Origin: Anastatus disparis
Taxonomy: Eukaryota; Arthropoda; Insecta; Hymenoptera; Eupelmidae
NCBI GenBank assembly: GCA_017163975.1
Contig: JAFFSR010000347.1
Coordinates: forward strand, 4,080,001 to 4,144,000
Length of the DNA: 64,000 bases
Direction: 5' to 3'
Shown: positions 1 through 10,826 of the stretch, one piece after another
How the letters are laid out: every line of letters starts with the position of its first letter
Numbering within the stretch: position 1 is the first letter of the stretch
Made by a program: the position numbers and the translations under genes
Notes under the pieces: model-generated
Database searches by the model: none
Told to the model about the DNA's origin: nothing
The model's input: only the letters and a program-made list of their open reading frames with translations

Positions 1-2857
1 ATACTTTTTGGTTCATTATAAAAACGTAGTACATTAAAAAGTTTTTTTTTTTATTTTTAATATTTTTTTATCAACTGTTATGGGCTTTTCCGGATTAGAA
101 AAGCCCCAGAAAAACCCTTCACAATATTTCTACAAACTGTGTAATGTAAATAAGTTGGGATATGATTCATTGTATTAAAGTAAGAATACTACCATATTTA
201 ATTATTTAGTTACATATTTAATTATTTATTTTTAATGAAACCACAAATAAACAGAAATAAGCCTTGTTGTTATAATAAATAATTGTTGCAATAACATAAA
301 ACATATGCTGTGTGAAGTTAATATGTTTTTAAAGAAAAACAAGAATTAACATTAAGTTTTTACTCATAGCATAGCAAATTTAAAAGACTACAATGTCCAA
401 TCAAAACAAGAAAAAGACTTATCTGTACAAAATTCCTGGTTGTCCTTGTTGCATGACGTTCCTTATCATTTGATGGATGAGTTGATGTACTGTTTTAAAA
501 TTAAGTTAAAACTGAATTAAATGACAATCAACCGCGAACAAATTAAAAAAAAAACTTTAAGAAAAATAATTTAACTCTCAGTCAATGTGGCTGCCAAATG
601 CGTCTGCGTCGCGTCTAGAAATCCATGGTAGGCCTAGGTGCTATCGTCTAGAAGATGTTGCAGCGGATCAAGCCGGCACGCTTCTCCTCGTCGTAGTGCG
701 CAAAAATCACGACAGTAGCTATGCTTATCCCACTACTTAATTTAAAGTAGGAGAGAGTCAAGCTATGTCATTGGTGCATCATTGTCTGGCCACTAGCAAC
801 AAGTACTGCAGGTAGCTGCACGTGTTGCATGGTCAGCACAATGGTCACGCTGGTATTTAGCCTTAAAAGTGTTACTCGATATTTTTTTACGCAGAAGCAA
901 CATCTTCAATGCAGTTAAACTCTATAATGCTACAATTCAAGCTTAAAAATTTAAAACAATTCTCAACCCAAACTACAACACTACAAAATCTAATTAAAAA
1001 TTTATTAAATAAATTTGAATAAATTAAGAATTTATTTCTGTCACTTAACATCAACTAAACAAATAAATCACCTTTCCTTTTGTTTTCCTTTGTGCTTAAC
1101 TATTTTTCGATATTATAAATAAATCGACCGATAACTAACCTTGTAAACTATACATACAAATATTTTTCTTTATAAATACATATATTGCATTATTATTCTT
1201 TTATTATTTTGTTTGATACTTAATTGAAAATTCATTACCTTACACATAAATAGCTTTCTTTCCAAATTTTAGAAAATATATAGCAATATATTTATTTATT
1301 TTATTCTAAATTACAACACGTGCGTAAAATTTTATTCTATATAAACCCTGCGAATATATTAGTGCAATTTAATAAAATATAGCGTTTATGCTATGATGTA
1401 ATTAGTTGTTCATACTTTCATATAAACTATTTTTGTTTTTATATTTATTTTTTATCCACATCTAAAATAATAAATTAACCTTTTTCTTTACAATGATAAC
1501 TAGAAAGTATTAACAATTAAAAGGTTTAAAATTAATAAACAAACTTAAAATGGAAACATTAAAACATATTTTAATTTTATTTACTAGCTTATATCCATGG
1601 GAGGAAGGTACGATTCGAAATTGGCACAAAAGTAACATCATAAGCCACAGGTTCAGATTCGAATGGCCACAAAAGTTACTCAAAGCCAATCAATGGACCA
1701 CATACATTCGCCTATTTTCCTCCGTGTTTGGATGAACCGCGTTGAAATAAAATTATCTAAGCACTCAAATATTAATTATTTTTATATTTTCCATAAAAAG
1801 CAATCATTTAATTCCTTCAATAATTATCTTCGCTTTTGATGAATTAAAAAATACTATATTGTTTTAAATTATTTACTTTAATTTAAAAATAATTGTTGAA
1901 AAATTACTTAAATATTTCATTTATATGTAAATACATACTTATATTATTTTCCTTGCCTACCTATATAATATTTTTATATCTATTTATTTATTTTTACCCC
2001 AACTCATCTTTTTTACATTTATTTTTACAAACTCTATTTTTTCACTAAAACCTTCAACCACACCTAATTTTACCCGCTTTTTTTTAATTTTTTCATTTAA
2101 CTTATATTTAATTATAATAATCTTTTTTTTAATAAGTTAAAGTAATATATATTCATATATACCAAAATTAACTATAGGTTATATTGCCTCTTCATGAAAA
2201 TGACATATTACTAGTAACAACCTTATGTTCAACAGCGGCTCACCAAAACTCAAGAAACACCCAACCACCCGCAACCGCATCCAATCAACTTCCACGAACG
2301 ACCGTGCTTATCCATCACTTTTGTCCAATTAACAACCCCCTCCCACGCGATATGAAATAACGTGATTTCAATAATTCTTTAAATCCTCCTTCTTATTTAA
2401 ATTTCCGTATTTTTCTTTTGTATTGATAAAATAATGGTAAAATAAAATTAATTAATTAAAATTCAATGACGAAAAATTTTTAATTATTAAAATCATGTTA
2501 TAATATAACATTATCATTATTATTATTTTTAACATTATAATTATAATTATTAAGAAAAGAATTTCAATGTAAGAGCTTATGGTTTTCATAAGAGCCAGAG
2601 GAGAGAGAGAGAAAATAGACGAACGACTACAACTACCCCTAGTAAGAAAAACAAGAACTATGAGTTTCACCGAAAATTTTGCGACCGGAAGTTGGAAAAC
2701 GCTGCCAAGTGCTTTGGCGCAATGCTTTCTCATAGAGCTCATTGATTTAGAGTAATGAGAATTCATTTTTTTAAATGTGATTTCAATGTAAAAATATTAA
2801 AAATAAAAAAAAACTTTTTTAATGTACTACGTTTTTATAATGAACTAAAAAGTATAA
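1..2857. mobile_element. TIR-bounded repeat element, left edge cut by window
   Basis: The first ~70 bases (key part TTCATTATAAAAACGTAGTA followed by a T-run) recur in inverted orientation at about 2788-2857. This suggests a ~2.8-kb element with terminal inverted repeats whose outer left edge may lie outside the window. The interior is AT-rich and I recognise no transposase. A GC-richer patch at 570-870 and short unconvincing ORFs (1550-1735 plus, 2452-2766 minus) are the only internal structure. A non-autonomous DNA element is the likeliest reading. The superfamily is not assignable. Confidence 0.45.
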
Positions 2858-3062
2858 AATAATGTGTAATAAAATGAGAAATGAATACTGATTTGAAATA
2901 AAAAAAAACGTGGGGCGCATGTTTATTATTATGTATTGTATGCGCCCCACGTTTTTTTTTATTTCAAATCAGTATTCATTTCTCATTTTATTACACATTA
3001 TTTTATACTTTTTAGTTCATTATAAAACGTAGTACATTAAAAATTTTTTTTTATTTTTAATA
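2795..3062. repeat. Long near-perfect hairpin (palindrome)
   Basis: Two arms of about 120 bases, 2795-2922 and 2940-3062, are reverse complements around a ~20-base AT loop. The stem centre carries ACGTGGGGCGCAT pairing with ATGCGCCCCACGT. The outer stem is the same sequence as the TIR of the 1-2857 element, so the palindrome overlaps that element's end and could have formed by inverted duplication of the terminus. Confidence 0.8.
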
Positions 3063-3130
3063 TTATTTTATACTTTTTAGTTCAATTAAAAAACGTGGTA
3101 GATTGAAAATTTTTTTTTATTTAGATATTA
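3007..3130. repeat. Two direct copies of a ~60-bp AT-rich unit
   Basis: ATACTTTTTAGTTCA...AAAACGTAGTACATTAAAA is followed by a diverged copy (ATACTTTTTAGTTCAATTAA...CGTGGTAGATTGAAAA). The unit matches the terminal sequence at position 1 and at 2810-2857, so this terminal sequence has been multiplied at this locus. Confidence 0.6.
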
Positions 3131-3434
3131 TCTTATACATTTTGGTATTATTATTATTATTATTAATATTATTTATCGTGTTGTCCAACAGTGCATATTA
3201 TATAGCATATATATTGTTATCAAGGGACTAAAACGTGTTTCATCTATTTTTTTAGAGAACACGTAATCGCATGCTGAGTTTCCCGCCATTTTGACGATAA
3301 TGACGCTATTAGAAATTCAACCAAAATTTATTGTTTTATGCATTGATAGACCATAAAATGAATAAAATACAGTCTCAAATTTTATATGTACAATACAAAA
3401 TGCTGTAATTTATGTCTAATTGCAATATGAGAAG

Positions 3435-3900
3435 TTAAAGAATTTTAAAAATTTTCGAAGATGGTTAGACACTAATGTTAAAAGTATATCTATATATAAA
3501 ATCTTCAAAATTTCAAATTTTCCAATATCTCCGTATATAATTGTATTAATATATTTTTCGGTGGGAATATATATTTAATTATATTATCCAACAATGCATG
3601 CAAAAATATAATATTGAATATATTAATATATTAATATATTTGATATATTAATATATTAATATATTACTATATTAATATATTACTATATTTGAAATATTAA
3701 TATATTAATATATTAATATATTAATATATCAAAAGAAGATTTTTAAAATTTTCGAAGATGTTTAGACACTAATGTTAAAAGTGTATCTATATATAAAATC
3801 TTCAAATCTTCAATTTTGCCAACATCTCCGTATATGATTGAATATATTAATATATTGTTCGGTAGATATATATATTTTTTTTATAATATTGCATTGTCAT
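3435..3900. repeat. Direct duplication flanking a (TATTAATA)n tract
   Basis: A ~160-base block (TTTTCGAAGATGGTTAGACA ... ATCTCCGTATATAAT) at 3435-3600 is repeated at 3735-3900 with few changes. The copies are separated by a TATTAATATATTAATA simple repeat at about 3606-3730. No coding potential is seen. Confidence 0.7.
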
Positions 3901-3982
3901 CCAGTTCCGAGCTATATTTAAAATTTGAAGTCTCTAGCTCATCAGGAAGTTAGTTTACAATCGGTTGCAAAATTCGTACCGA

Positions 3983-4017
<35 letters not shown>

Positions 4018-4105
4018 CCAAAGCGAGTTAATAAAAACGTAGTAAAAAAAGTTAATTATATAGAGGACAATATCTTCATATATAAACTTTTTAATTTTCT
4101 TTTTA
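3983..4105 (+). repeat. (ACAG)n microsatellite and retroposon-like tail
   Basis: Eight or so tandem ACAG units at 3983-4016 are followed by AAAAACGTAGT and then GTTAATTATATAGAGGACAATATCTTC-type sequence. The latter closely matches the 3' tail of the SINE at 25.4-25.8 kb (TATAGAGAACAATATCCTT). The shared tail suggests a truncated retroposon copy here. The partner LINE cannot be identified. Confidence 0.4.
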
Positions 4106-4149
4106 AAGAAAAAATATATTGCGCTAGACTGTACGTTTCTTAGGTACTG

Positions 4150-4815
4150 TCTATCACAAATAAAGAATTAATTACAAGAGTAGATATTGGCCATGTTACT
4201 AGTCAACCAAATACCGGAAAATCCCTGATTTTCACAGTTTTTTGTTCAGGAAAAGAAAGTTTCTCTGAAATTAAAATTACACAAAACGTATCATGAAAAA
4301 TTTCTACGTTAGGTGAGAAATCACTACTAAAACTATGAAATAACATGCTATCTGCCGATTTCACTAGTTGTACACTCGGAACTAAGATTCATCATTTCTG
4401 AAAGCTTATAATTACTGTGTTATAAGCTCACAGAATACCAAAAGAAAAACCAGAAATATTCTAATTTTTATAATTTCACGATTAGAATTAACATTTAATC
4501 TATAATTTACATCAGACTAATTTTTCTTAGGGTATTTTTCATCGCGAATAAAGGATTATTTATAAAAACTGATAATTGCTATGTTATCGGCTTATAAACT
4601 ACCATGAAAATTTGGAAAAATTTTGATGTTTATAGTTTGATTTTTAGAAAATGAGATTTATTTTACAATTAAAATCACATTAGTCGTTCTTTAAGAAATT
4701 TCTATCGCTGATAAAAAAGTATTTGTAAAAACTAGCTACTTACCATGTTACCTTTCTACTAAATTCTAAGAGTACTCAAAAAATCATAGTTTTGTAGTTT
4801 GACTTTAAATAGAAT
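4150..4815. repeat. Three diverged copies of a ~150-bp repeat
   Basis: Segments near 4150-4290, 4543-4690 and 4702-4815 share an ordered set of words: [T]ATC.C.AATAAAG.ATT, then a GTAAAAACT/ATTACAAGAG word, then CCATGTTA and CTACTAAAT/CAACCAAAT. They look like decayed tandem repeats. No ORF of note was found in the interval. Confidence 0.35.
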
Positions 4816-5085
4816 CTGCGCACAGTGGGAAAAAAACGTAGTTTTTTGGACAAAAATCTATCGACAGCAAATAAAATTAATAGATCTCGATAGAACTTCT
4901 TTTAAAATTTTTGTCTAAGATTCTGTCACAAAATTGCACTGTGATAATTTCGTTCCGGCTTAACGAAACCTCAAAAAATTGCTTTTCACATTTCTAATTA
5001 AGATCATTAAAACTAATAGAGGAATCCACAACGAATAACACCGATATTGCTTATTATTCATCGAAACGTTTGTAAATTATTAACC

Positions 5086-5720
5086 TTAAACCCGTACACC
5101 GTAAATCCATTAGCCCTAAACCCATATATCTTAAATCCACTAACTCAAAGCCTATAAACCCTTAAACCGTAATCCTCAAACTCATAAGCCCTAAACCCAT
5201 TAACCGATAAACCTTAAACCCATAAACTCCTCAACCCTAAACTCATAAACCCATAACCCATAAACCTTAAATCCATTAACCCTAAACCGATAAACCCTAA
5301 ATCCAGAAACCCTAAACCCGTAAACTTTAAAGCTATTAACCCATAAGCTGCAAATTTATAAACCCTCAACTCATAACCCATAAACCCTAAACACATAAAC
5401 CCTGAACCTGTAAACCCTTAACCTATAAACCCAAAACCCATAAATCTTAAACCTGTGAACCCACAAGCCCTAAACTCATAAACTTGAAAACCCTAAACCC
5501 ACAAACCTTAAATGCATAAACTCTTAACCCATAAACCTTGAATCCGTAAACCCAGAATCCATAAACCCAGAACCCATAAACCCTAAATTTAAAATCCCTA
5601 AACCCATACCTTCTCAACCCATCACTTTTAATATATATATTTTAAATTCATAATTGCTTAACATATAAACCTTCAGCCTATGAGCTCTTTACCATAAAAA
5701 CCTAACATACAAATCCTGAA
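5086..5720. repeat. Degenerate CCCTAAACCCATAAA minisatellite
   Basis: About 630 bases are built from 6-8-base words of the type CCCTAAA, CCCATAAA and CTTAAA, often joined into a ~14-base period. On the opposite strand this reads TTTAGGGTTTATGGG. It resembles a degenerate TTTAGGG-type (plant-style) telomere repeat. The usual arthropod repeat is TTAGG, so this is more likely an interstitial minisatellite than a true telomere. The 60-residue minus ORF across it is a by-product of the period. Confidence 0.8.
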
Positions 5721-6309
5721 TTCATTAGAATACAGTCCTAAAAAGTGCCGATGTATGTTCATTTTGAAGTGAAACTTCTGTACCGACGGTATACACTTTC
5801 CATCAGAGACGTATAAAATAAATTATACTGGAGTGAATTGATTTCATGACAGTACATGCAACAGAACTAATGAAACGGAAGTGTATATATATATAGGAGG
5901 AGCGTCCGCGCCTCCTATATGAAAATCAAGGTACTAAATACGTATAAAGAAACATTCGCGGGACTATACTTATAAGTATCAAATTTCAACTAGCAGTTAG
6001 TTTCAACTGGTAGATTAATGCAAAATACTTGTTGATCCCATAGCTAGAATACTTTAATACTTCAGAAAAAAAGTTCTAATTAAAATTAGTTTTTAAAGAA
6101 AAACAAAGTTAATTTGCACTTGTTCATTTTTTGCAATTATTTATTTAACATTTAAATTAAACGACATTAAAAAAATATTTTATAAACATAGTATAAGTTT
6201 CAAAAAGTTGTTAAAAAACTTCTGAACTGATAATTTGGAGAAACACCTCTTAGCGTAATCAGTTTAAGAATTATTCCATATCTCATATTTCTTTAAGAAA
6301 AACACAGCC
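5721..6309. other. Non-coding stretch, nothing recognised
   Basis: AT-rich sequence with a short TATATATATA run at 5886-5895 and a local inverted word around it (CGCGCCTCCTATAT). I see no ORF, RNA gene or repeat family here. Confidence 0.5.
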
Positions 6310-6600
6310 ACACCAAAAAATATCAGAACCCACGGACCAGACTATGTACACCTAATATTTTTGAAGTCGCTGAATCAGAATCCGTGCTCAGTTTGACACC
6401 ATCAACTTAGGATCAAGGTCATTTTAAAGTCAAATCTACAAAATTAATGGCAACCATATTTTAACAGTATATGCATATGCTTTTGAGGTCACTGAATCCG
6501 AATCCGTGGTCCGTTTGACTCCGTCACCTCAGACTGAAGGTCATTTCAAGGTCAAATCTACACAGTTCACGTAAAACAAACCGAAATTAATGCCATTTAT
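6310..6600. repeat. Subterminal repeats of the 6.3-7.3 kb transposon relic
   Basis: Two direct units (about 6355-6450 and 6480-6570) contain TCGCTGAATCAGAATCCGTG and TCACTGAATCCGAATCCGTG, followed by GGTCATTT.AAGGTCAAATCTACA. The same GCTGAATCCGAATCCGAGG word lies just inside the ends of the palindromic element at 59.6-60.5 kb. That places this segment at the 3' end of the element that once encoded the adjacent minus-strand protein relic. Confidence 0.6.
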
Positions 6601-6630
6601 TTTTTCTTACTATACCTTACACGTTTCTCA

Positions 6631-7280
6631 TCAAATAATCGGTGCAAAGGTTTCTTTTTTATGTTTTTTCCCAGTAGTTTTACAATCTCTTTTCAACATC
6701 CAACAGTAATTGGCTAGCATACTAGTATTCCATCTACCTTGATAACGCTTCTCCATTACTTTAATGTCTTGGTGAAAACGCTCTCTCTGTTCTGCACTAC
6801 AATCTCCACAGTTGTCAGGAAAACTATCCAAGTGATTGTGTAGAAAATGTAATTTTTAATTCATTAGGCAACCCATTTCCCCAAAGTTCTCAACGATTTT
6901 AGATACAATTTCTTTGTAATTTGGGCTTTTGTGATTATCCAAAAAGTTTTCAGTTGCTTCCTTAAAGCTAAGCCATGCAGCACTTTCAATGTTTGTTATG
7001 GAACTAATAAACTGATCATCAGACATCATTTTTCTAATTTCTTGACCATCAAAATACCTTCCTTCAATTTTGCATCTAACTTATTTGGAAATTTGCTTTC
7101 CAAGTATTTGAAACACTGTCCACCTTCATCTAAAATCTTAACGAATTGATTTATCACACCAAGTTTTATGTGTAATGGCGGAATGAGAACTTTTTTCGGG
7201 TCAAATAATGGAGTAGCTATAACGTTACTCTTTCCAACTTCGAGAGATTTTCTTTCAGGCCATTTATTTAAACGGATCTG
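6631..7280 (-). pseudogene. Relic of a transposon-associated protein (PPLHIKLG / ERFHQDI family)
   Basis: Read on the minus strand, this encodes the C-terminal third of a protein family I recall as high-copy and uncharacterised in arthropod and cnidarian genomes. Visible blocks in order are KWPERKSLEVGKSNV, DPKKVLIPPLHIKLG, a helical middle (FPNKLDAKLKEGI ... ESAAWLSFKEATENFL), then EQRERFHQDIKVMEKRYQG and NYCWMLKRDC. The frame is broken by at least one stop between GEMGCLMN and KLHFLHNHLD, and the N-terminal part is missing. It gives way near 7285 to foldback-element sequence. The C-terminal block recurs at 59.9-60.1 kb. Function is unknown. High copy number and TIR association suggest a transposon product. 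Family membership rests on memory of conserved motifs, not a search. Confidence 0.65.
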
Positions 7281-7289
7281 GCCAAAACT

Positions 7290-8265
7290 CCAGGATATAA
7301 TTTTTTGATGAAAAAAATGAACCAGTATTTTTTCTTTTTTTTGAATAGGCCCGATAGACGGAGATATAGACATTTATTCAAAAATATAATAAAAAGGAGC
7401 ATTTCAAAATTTTGAATAACCAAACAACTAAGACTCTTACAAAAAAATGTATGGAAAATAGTATAAAGTACAGATTGAATGCTTCAATTGAAGCTTTGTT
7501 GCATTAAAAAAACGATTGTGGTTTAAAAATTACAGGCGATTAAAACATGCTAATGAAATAACGTGAAAAATTCATGTTTCACGCTAAAAATATCAACAAA
7601 TATGTAGTAATTTTCAATAAAGCACAACTTCTGAACCACAAAAGCTTTTTTAGTGCAACAAAGCTTAAATTAAGGCACTTAAGAGGAGGTCGAGTATATC
7701 TGTCCTTTTCTAATCAAAGAATCTATTTTTTTACGAAAATTAATAATTGTAGCAAAAAATAAGGAGATAGCCCCATCTCGTACCATAAAAAGTAATATTT
7801 TCTTTGATGAGGAAAAATTATTTTTATCGATTTGTTTTAAAAAAAACTTTAAAAAACTTAAAAAATAGAGGTTAGGATGAACAATTCAGTTTTTCAAAGT
7901 TTTCTTAAAAACGAAGCGATAAAAATAATTTTCCCTCATAAAAGAAAATATTACTATTTAGTATATAAGATGGGGCTTTCTCCTTATTTTTTGCTGCAAT
8001 TATTAGATTTTGCAGAAAAATGAATTTTTTGGTTAGAAAAGGATAGAAATATACGACCTGCTCTTAATCTGTAATTTATTCTATTTTCCATCCATTTTTT
8101 CGTAAAAGTCTTGGTTGTTTGGTTATTCAACATCTTATAAATGTTTCTTTTTATTATATTTTCAAAAAAATGTCTATATCTCCGTCTATGAGGGCTATTC
8201 AAAGAAAAGAAAAAACACAGGCTTATTTTTTTAATCAAAAAGTTATATCCTTCAGTTTTATCCAA
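7290..8265. mobile_element. Foldback (palindromic) element, interrupted
   Basis: The left arm (about 7290-7560) and right arm (about 7620-7681 plus 8067-8265) are reverse complements. Both carry the word ACGGAGATATAGACATT, and both share AACCAAACAAC.AAGACT and GCAACAAAGCTTAAATTAA-type words. A second copy lies at 27.45-28.03 kb. The right arm is split at a TA by the MITE 7682-8064; removing it restores continuity with the 27-kb copy (GCACT/TA/ATCTGTAATTTATT). No transposase is encoded. Short minus and plus ORFs starting at the mirrored ATGTCTATATC are symmetry artefacts. Confidence 0.7.
7682..8064. mobile_element. Palindromic MITE with TA target duplication
   Basis: This 383-bp element starts AGAGGAGGTCG and ends CGACCTGCTCT, flanked by TA on both sides. 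Its two halves are near-complete reverse complements (AATATTTTCTTTGATGAGG pairs with CCTCATAAAAGAAAATATT). A relative of nearly equal length and layout is at 12808-13200. The TA duplication suggests a Tc1/mariner-type mobiliser, by inference only. Confidence 0.75.
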
Positions 8266-8309
8266 ATCCGTTTCCAAAAAATCAGATTGTCTCCTTGTAA
8301 GTAAAATAA

Positions 8310-10275
8310 GTGCACCATCATTTTAGAAAAAAAAATTTTTTCTATTAAAAATTAACTACTTTTGAGATTTGTCCATATATTTTACGATTTGAGAATTTAT
8401 TTATTCTAAATAATCAATAAATATATCATTAATTTATTTATTATAAACGTTGCCCGTCCCCGCATGCAAACTTCGGTCCATCGAAAAGAAACAAAAAGAA
8501 TCTTTAATTTATTATAAGGCGCCAGACAGACCTCTAGTTAACTCGTCGGCAAGCATGAACCTCAGGCTTCTTTTAGAACGGGAGGTGGGCAACCTCTAGT
8601 GGCAAATTTATGAAGCTGAAAGTTGGAGAGGTATACACAAGAAAGAATTTATTTATCTAAGAACTCAAAATTTTTGGGATTTAAGAATTTTACAATTTAT
8701 TTGAACAACAAAAAAAAAACTATGAACACTTTGTTTTCTAAATCAACCTATAAATTTATTTTAACGCGCACTCTCATGGCCCATTCACATACTCCACGGT
8801 TCCAGAATTTTAAATATGATAATTTTAATTTTAATTTTCACTCGCACGTCTAATTAAATAAATTATTTGTTTCTCAATATAATAATAATCGACAAAAAAA
8901 ATGAATTCTACTTTCTGGTCGGCGTAAGCGACCTCACTCTTATTTATTTAACAAGATCGCTGCCAACAGCCCGCGTGATTATCTCTCTCTCTCACTCTAG
9001 TCACTCTGTACCGACGTGTCTATCAGTTTCGCTATTCTAAATTTAATTACCGGTCCTTTAAAATTTTTTTTTTCAACAACAAAAAAAATCTTTCTTTTGA
9101 CTCACTATTTAAATTGTTTAAGTTTCGCGGTCAACAAAACCGTTAGACACGTGGTCGATGCCTCACACTCCCGCACTCTCGAATTATTACGGTATAATTT
9201 TTTTTCAAAAATAAGATTTAAATATGCTTATAAGATTTCTAATAAATTTTTACAATCACGATACAAATAATATTTACTAGTCAGCGCAAGCTAGTTTCGA
9301 AAGAATTCATATGAACAAAATGGCCGCGAAGGCCAGCGTCATGAAATTCGTTTCTTTATATATAGCACGCATCACTGTCTCCACCAATTTCAATTCTAAC
9401 AATTTTATTCATCGGTCACTTAGAAAATTTCCATAAAAGAACTCTTTATCAAACTAATGTAATAATTTACTCGGTCAACGAAATCATTGGATACGTGGTC
9501 AAGGTTTCTCTCTCGCGAATCACAATGAAAAAAAACGAATTTTTATGTAACTTTTACGATGTACTCTAATTCTAAAATTTCTACTGATAACAATTAAATT
9601 TATTCACGAAAAAAAACTATTCTATTTCACTATTTAACGACGTCACAATCACTTTAAATCTTGCTTAACGCGCCCGCACTGAATTTACATATTAATCGGC
9701 GAGAGCCGTTAGTTCACAAAAAAAATTTTTTATAAATTGGACTACAGTCCAGTCATCGTTGTAGAAGTCGTTGACGAGACGAAGGGGAGCTGATCGACGA
9801 TATCGACAATGGCGGTTAGACTGGCTCGCTCTTTCTCTCTTTCTTCTATTTACGAGGCAACTGGTTGGCGCCGGCTGCGAGAACGAAATACCCAGGTCGA
9901 TAATCCTTCTCGGAAAAGACCTCTGTTCGCTCTAAGCTTCACAACAACCTCAGCAATCTCAGTACAAAAATCCTCTTTGCTAAAATCTCTGCAAATTTTC
10001 CTCAACGAACTTGAAAAAGAAATCCTTTTATCATTAACGGAGAGTAAAAGCTCCGTAGTGGCACGAGGACAGCAATCGAATGAATTGCACGATGGCCGCT
10101 TCCTTCGTCTCAAGTTCTCTTTCTTCTTTGTTACAATCTTCTGTCTTCTTATATGTTCTTCTTATTCAATCAATAATAACTTTCCTAATTTATTGCTTTT
10201 TAATTGGTTCATCTCGTTTTCCCGTCTTCGAACGCAAGTCTTTGACATGCGCGCCACCTTTTATAGGAGAAATTT
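8310..10275. other. No recognised gene; unexplained moderately GC sequence
   Basis: Mostly AT-rich with GC-richer islands at 8440-8640, 8920-9180 and 9670-10100. The longest ORF, 9809-10345 plus (178 codons), begins in a fair context (GACAATGGCGG). It shows no domain I recognise, its second half is Phe/Tyr-rich low-complexity sequence, and it overlaps an antisense ORF of similar quality. I do not call it a gene. Words resembling TATA boxes (TATATATAG at 9358) are not interpretable in such AT-rich DNA. Confidence 0.4.
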
Positions 10276-10345
10276 CAAGTATTTTTGTATACTCTCTCTT
10301 CACTCTTTCTTCTTTTATCACTTTTGTATATATATATATAAATAA

Positions 10346-10380
<35 letters not shown>

Positions 10381-10428
10381 AAAATGATAAAAGAAGAAAG
10401 AGTGAAGAGAGAGTATACAAAAATACTT
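10276..10428. repeat. Hairpin around a (TA)n core
   Basis: CAAGTATTTTTGTATACTCT continues through a CTTCACTCTTTCTTCTTTTATCA arm into a TATATA/AATAAATA core. The exact reverse complement follows and ends AAAAATACTTG. Stem length is about 60 bp. A partial third copy (TAGAGTATACAAAAATATAT) follows to 10467, then a GGGGGGTGCCCCCC mini-palindrome at 10470-10485. Confidence 0.75.
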
Positions 10429-10485
10429 GATATAGAGTATACAAAAATATATATATATATATATACTAGGGGGGTGCCCCCCTGC

Positions 10486-10826
10486 TCACTCCGCTCACCA
10501 ACCCCCATTATCGGTATATCATATCAATATAAAATGTAACATTTATGCATTTTTTTTTATAAAAAATTTTTTATTATAATATATTTTTATATTATATATA
10601 ATATTATATAATTGTACATTTTTTATCAAATTTTTATTATTAACATAGAAACATGAAAAAAGTACATCATATTAATTATTTATGTAAAACATCTGAAAAA
10701 AATTATTAATAAATTTTAATCATTATTCATAAAATATAGACTAAGCTGGTTTTCACACCATCTTACATTTTAAATCTTTTAGATTTTTATCATTGTGAAT
10801 TGAATTAAAATTTTTTATATGTATAT
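10486..10826. other. AT-rich spacer, nothing recognised
   Basis: TATA/ATTA low-complexity DNA with no ORF, RNA or repeat family that I can support. Confidence 0.5.

Noticed and set aside
2452..2766. 104-codon minus ORF
   Set aside because: Half is Ile/Met/Leu runs from AT-rich repeats; no motif.
5086..5720. True chromosome end
   Set aside because: The repeat is too degenerate and is flanked on both sides by other repeats, so at most it is interstitial.
9809..10345. 178-codon plus-strand ORF with a reasonable start context
   Set aside because: No domain or homologue recognised, the second half is low-complexity Phe/Tyr, it has overlapping antisense ORFs of equal quality, and it runs into a hairpin microsatellite.
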